From NCBI GenBank assembly GCA_021323835.1, contig JAJPKI010000158.1:1-6121 (forward strand): a stretch of 6,121 bases of DNA, written 5' to 3'. The notes under the pieces were generated by a model, which had not been told where the DNA came from, did not search any database, and worked only from the letters and a program-made list of their open reading frames with translations. This DNA comes from Verrucomicrobiota bacterium (lineage in GTDB: Bacteria > Verrucomicrobiota > Verrucomicrobiia > Limisphaerales > UBA11358). Position numbers and translations under genes: made by a program. Position 1 is the first letter of the stretch. The number at the start of each line of letters is the position of its first letter. Shown piece by piece: positions 5,591-6,121 of this stretch.

Positions 5591-6121
5591 CTATTTTGGT
5601 TCCGGCCCTTGCGTCACTTGCACTAAATCCTCCGGGCGAATCCATTTTGCGAATGCATTTTGGACGTCCTTGGTCGTGAGCTTCGTGTAAATTTTTCCGG
5701 CGCGAACACGTTCATCCAGCGGCAATCCCCATTCGACACGATTGAGCCAAATTTTTGCGATGTAATCAAAGTTCGCTTCGCCCAAAGGAATTTCGCGGAG
5801 CAACATCAATTTTGCCTGATGCAATTCGGTGTCGGAAACTTTTTTGGCTCGAATGTCTTTCAATTCGTTGATGATGGCCGTGCGCGCTTTGGGAACATTA
5901 GGCGGGTGGCAGGCATACTCCACCGAGAAACTTCGGCGCGAGAGGCCGAGGTCGAACGACGAATCCACGAAATAAACAAGTCCGCTCTTTTCGCGCAAAT
6001 CGCGATACAGCCGCGTCGCGTAAAATCCGCCGCCGAGCACATGGTTGCCCAGTTGCAGCGCGTAGTAATCCGCATTCGTCCGCGTCAGCGCCAGCGTGTG
6101 TGCGAGCGTCACCTTGTCCTG
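5591..6121 (-). CDS. M16 family (pitrilysin-like) peptidase, C-terminal 176 residues, partial at right edge
   Basis: The frame is open to the right edge of the window (first codons Gln-Asp-Lys), so the GTG at 6112 is internal and not a start. The segment is the closing part of an M16 domain: TNADYYALQLGNHVLGGG, then FYATRLYRDLREKSGLVYFV, which is the hallmark Arg/Tyr region after the zinc site, then a strand-rich part, DTELHQAKLMLLREIPLGEA, and a terminal KLTTKDVQNAFAKWIRPEDL leading to a short strand before the stop. The zinc-binding HxxEH motif is absent here and would lie upstream, or this is the inactive second domain of a two-domain protein; the window cannot tell. Such enzymes are often periplasmic or processing proteases. 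The gene ends 6 bases from the stop of the convergent plus-strand gene. Confidence 0.92.
   Translation of the reverse strand, partial: QDKVTLAHTLALTRTNADYYALQLGNHVLGGGFYATRLYRDLREKSGLVYFVDSSFDLGLSRRSFSVEYACHPPNVPKARTAIINELKDIRAKKVSDTELHQAKLMLLREIPLGEANFDYIAKIWLNRVEWGLPLDERVRAGKIYTKLTTKDVQNAFAKWIRPEDLVQVTQGPEPK

Noticed and set aside
5586..5605. Small hairpin CCGAAC/GTTCCGG between the convergent stops as a bidirectional terminator
   Set aside because: The stem needs a bulged base and no U-rich tract follows on either strand, so it may be chance.
1..6121. An undescribed multi-gene defence or mobile system
   Set aside because: The genes are housekeeping enzymes, small lipoproteins, one TPR membrane protein, one broken pseudopilin and one unknown. 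No effector, sensor, recombinase or toxin-antitoxin pairing is seen.

Overview
The window looks like chromosomal DNA from a Verrucomicrobiota bacterium, possibly the Pedosphaera/Limisphaerales group. This is inferred from protein style, not from a marker gene. The signs are a prepilin-like protein with an Ala-Phe-Thr-Leu-x-Glu cleavage motif and a C-terminal H-X9-DG motif, two small lipoproteins of kinds common in that phylum, a CACGGAT-type dispersed repeat, weak Shine-Dalgarno sites and many GTG/TTG starts. Most of the DNA has moderate to high G+C with many CGCG and AAATTT words. One stretch (about 3850-4540) is clearly AT-rich.

Layout from left to right. (1) The first 251 codons of purF lie on the minus strand and run off the left edge. 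(2) A divergent intergenic region leads to a plus-strand lipoprotein (901-1308) resembling DUF3568. (3) A minus-strand cluster is read in the order rnhB (RNase HII), yraN (UPF0102 nuclease-like), then a 411-residue membrane-anchored TPR-like protein whose 3' end overlaps the lipoprotein gene by 18 bases. A dyad repeat of about 90 bp sits exactly on the rnhB/yraN boundary. It supplies the last codons of rnhB and probably the start codon of yraN. (4) An AT-rich prepilin-like gene is broken by a single-base frameshift near 4064/4065. (5) A hairpin repeat at 4575-4618 follows a minus-strand lipoprotein gene with WxxGxW-type aromatic repeats. (6) A second divergent region contains a 9-bp near-palindrome and leads to an unrecognised plus-strand gene encoding 150 residues. 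(7) The C-terminal 176 residues of an M16-family peptidase lie on the minus strand and run off the right edge, ending 6 bases from the gene before.

The genes are mostly housekeeping (purine synthesis, RNA:DNA hybrid repair, proteolysis) mixed with small envelope proteins. rnhB, yraN and the TPR gene are the only plausible operon. I see no CRISPR array, tRNA, rRNA, transposase, toxin-antitoxin pair or defence cassette, and no convincing undescribed multi-gene system. The most informative points are the frameshifted prepilin in its AT-rich island, the repeat that forms gene ends at rnhB/yraN, and the hairpin repeat near 4600.
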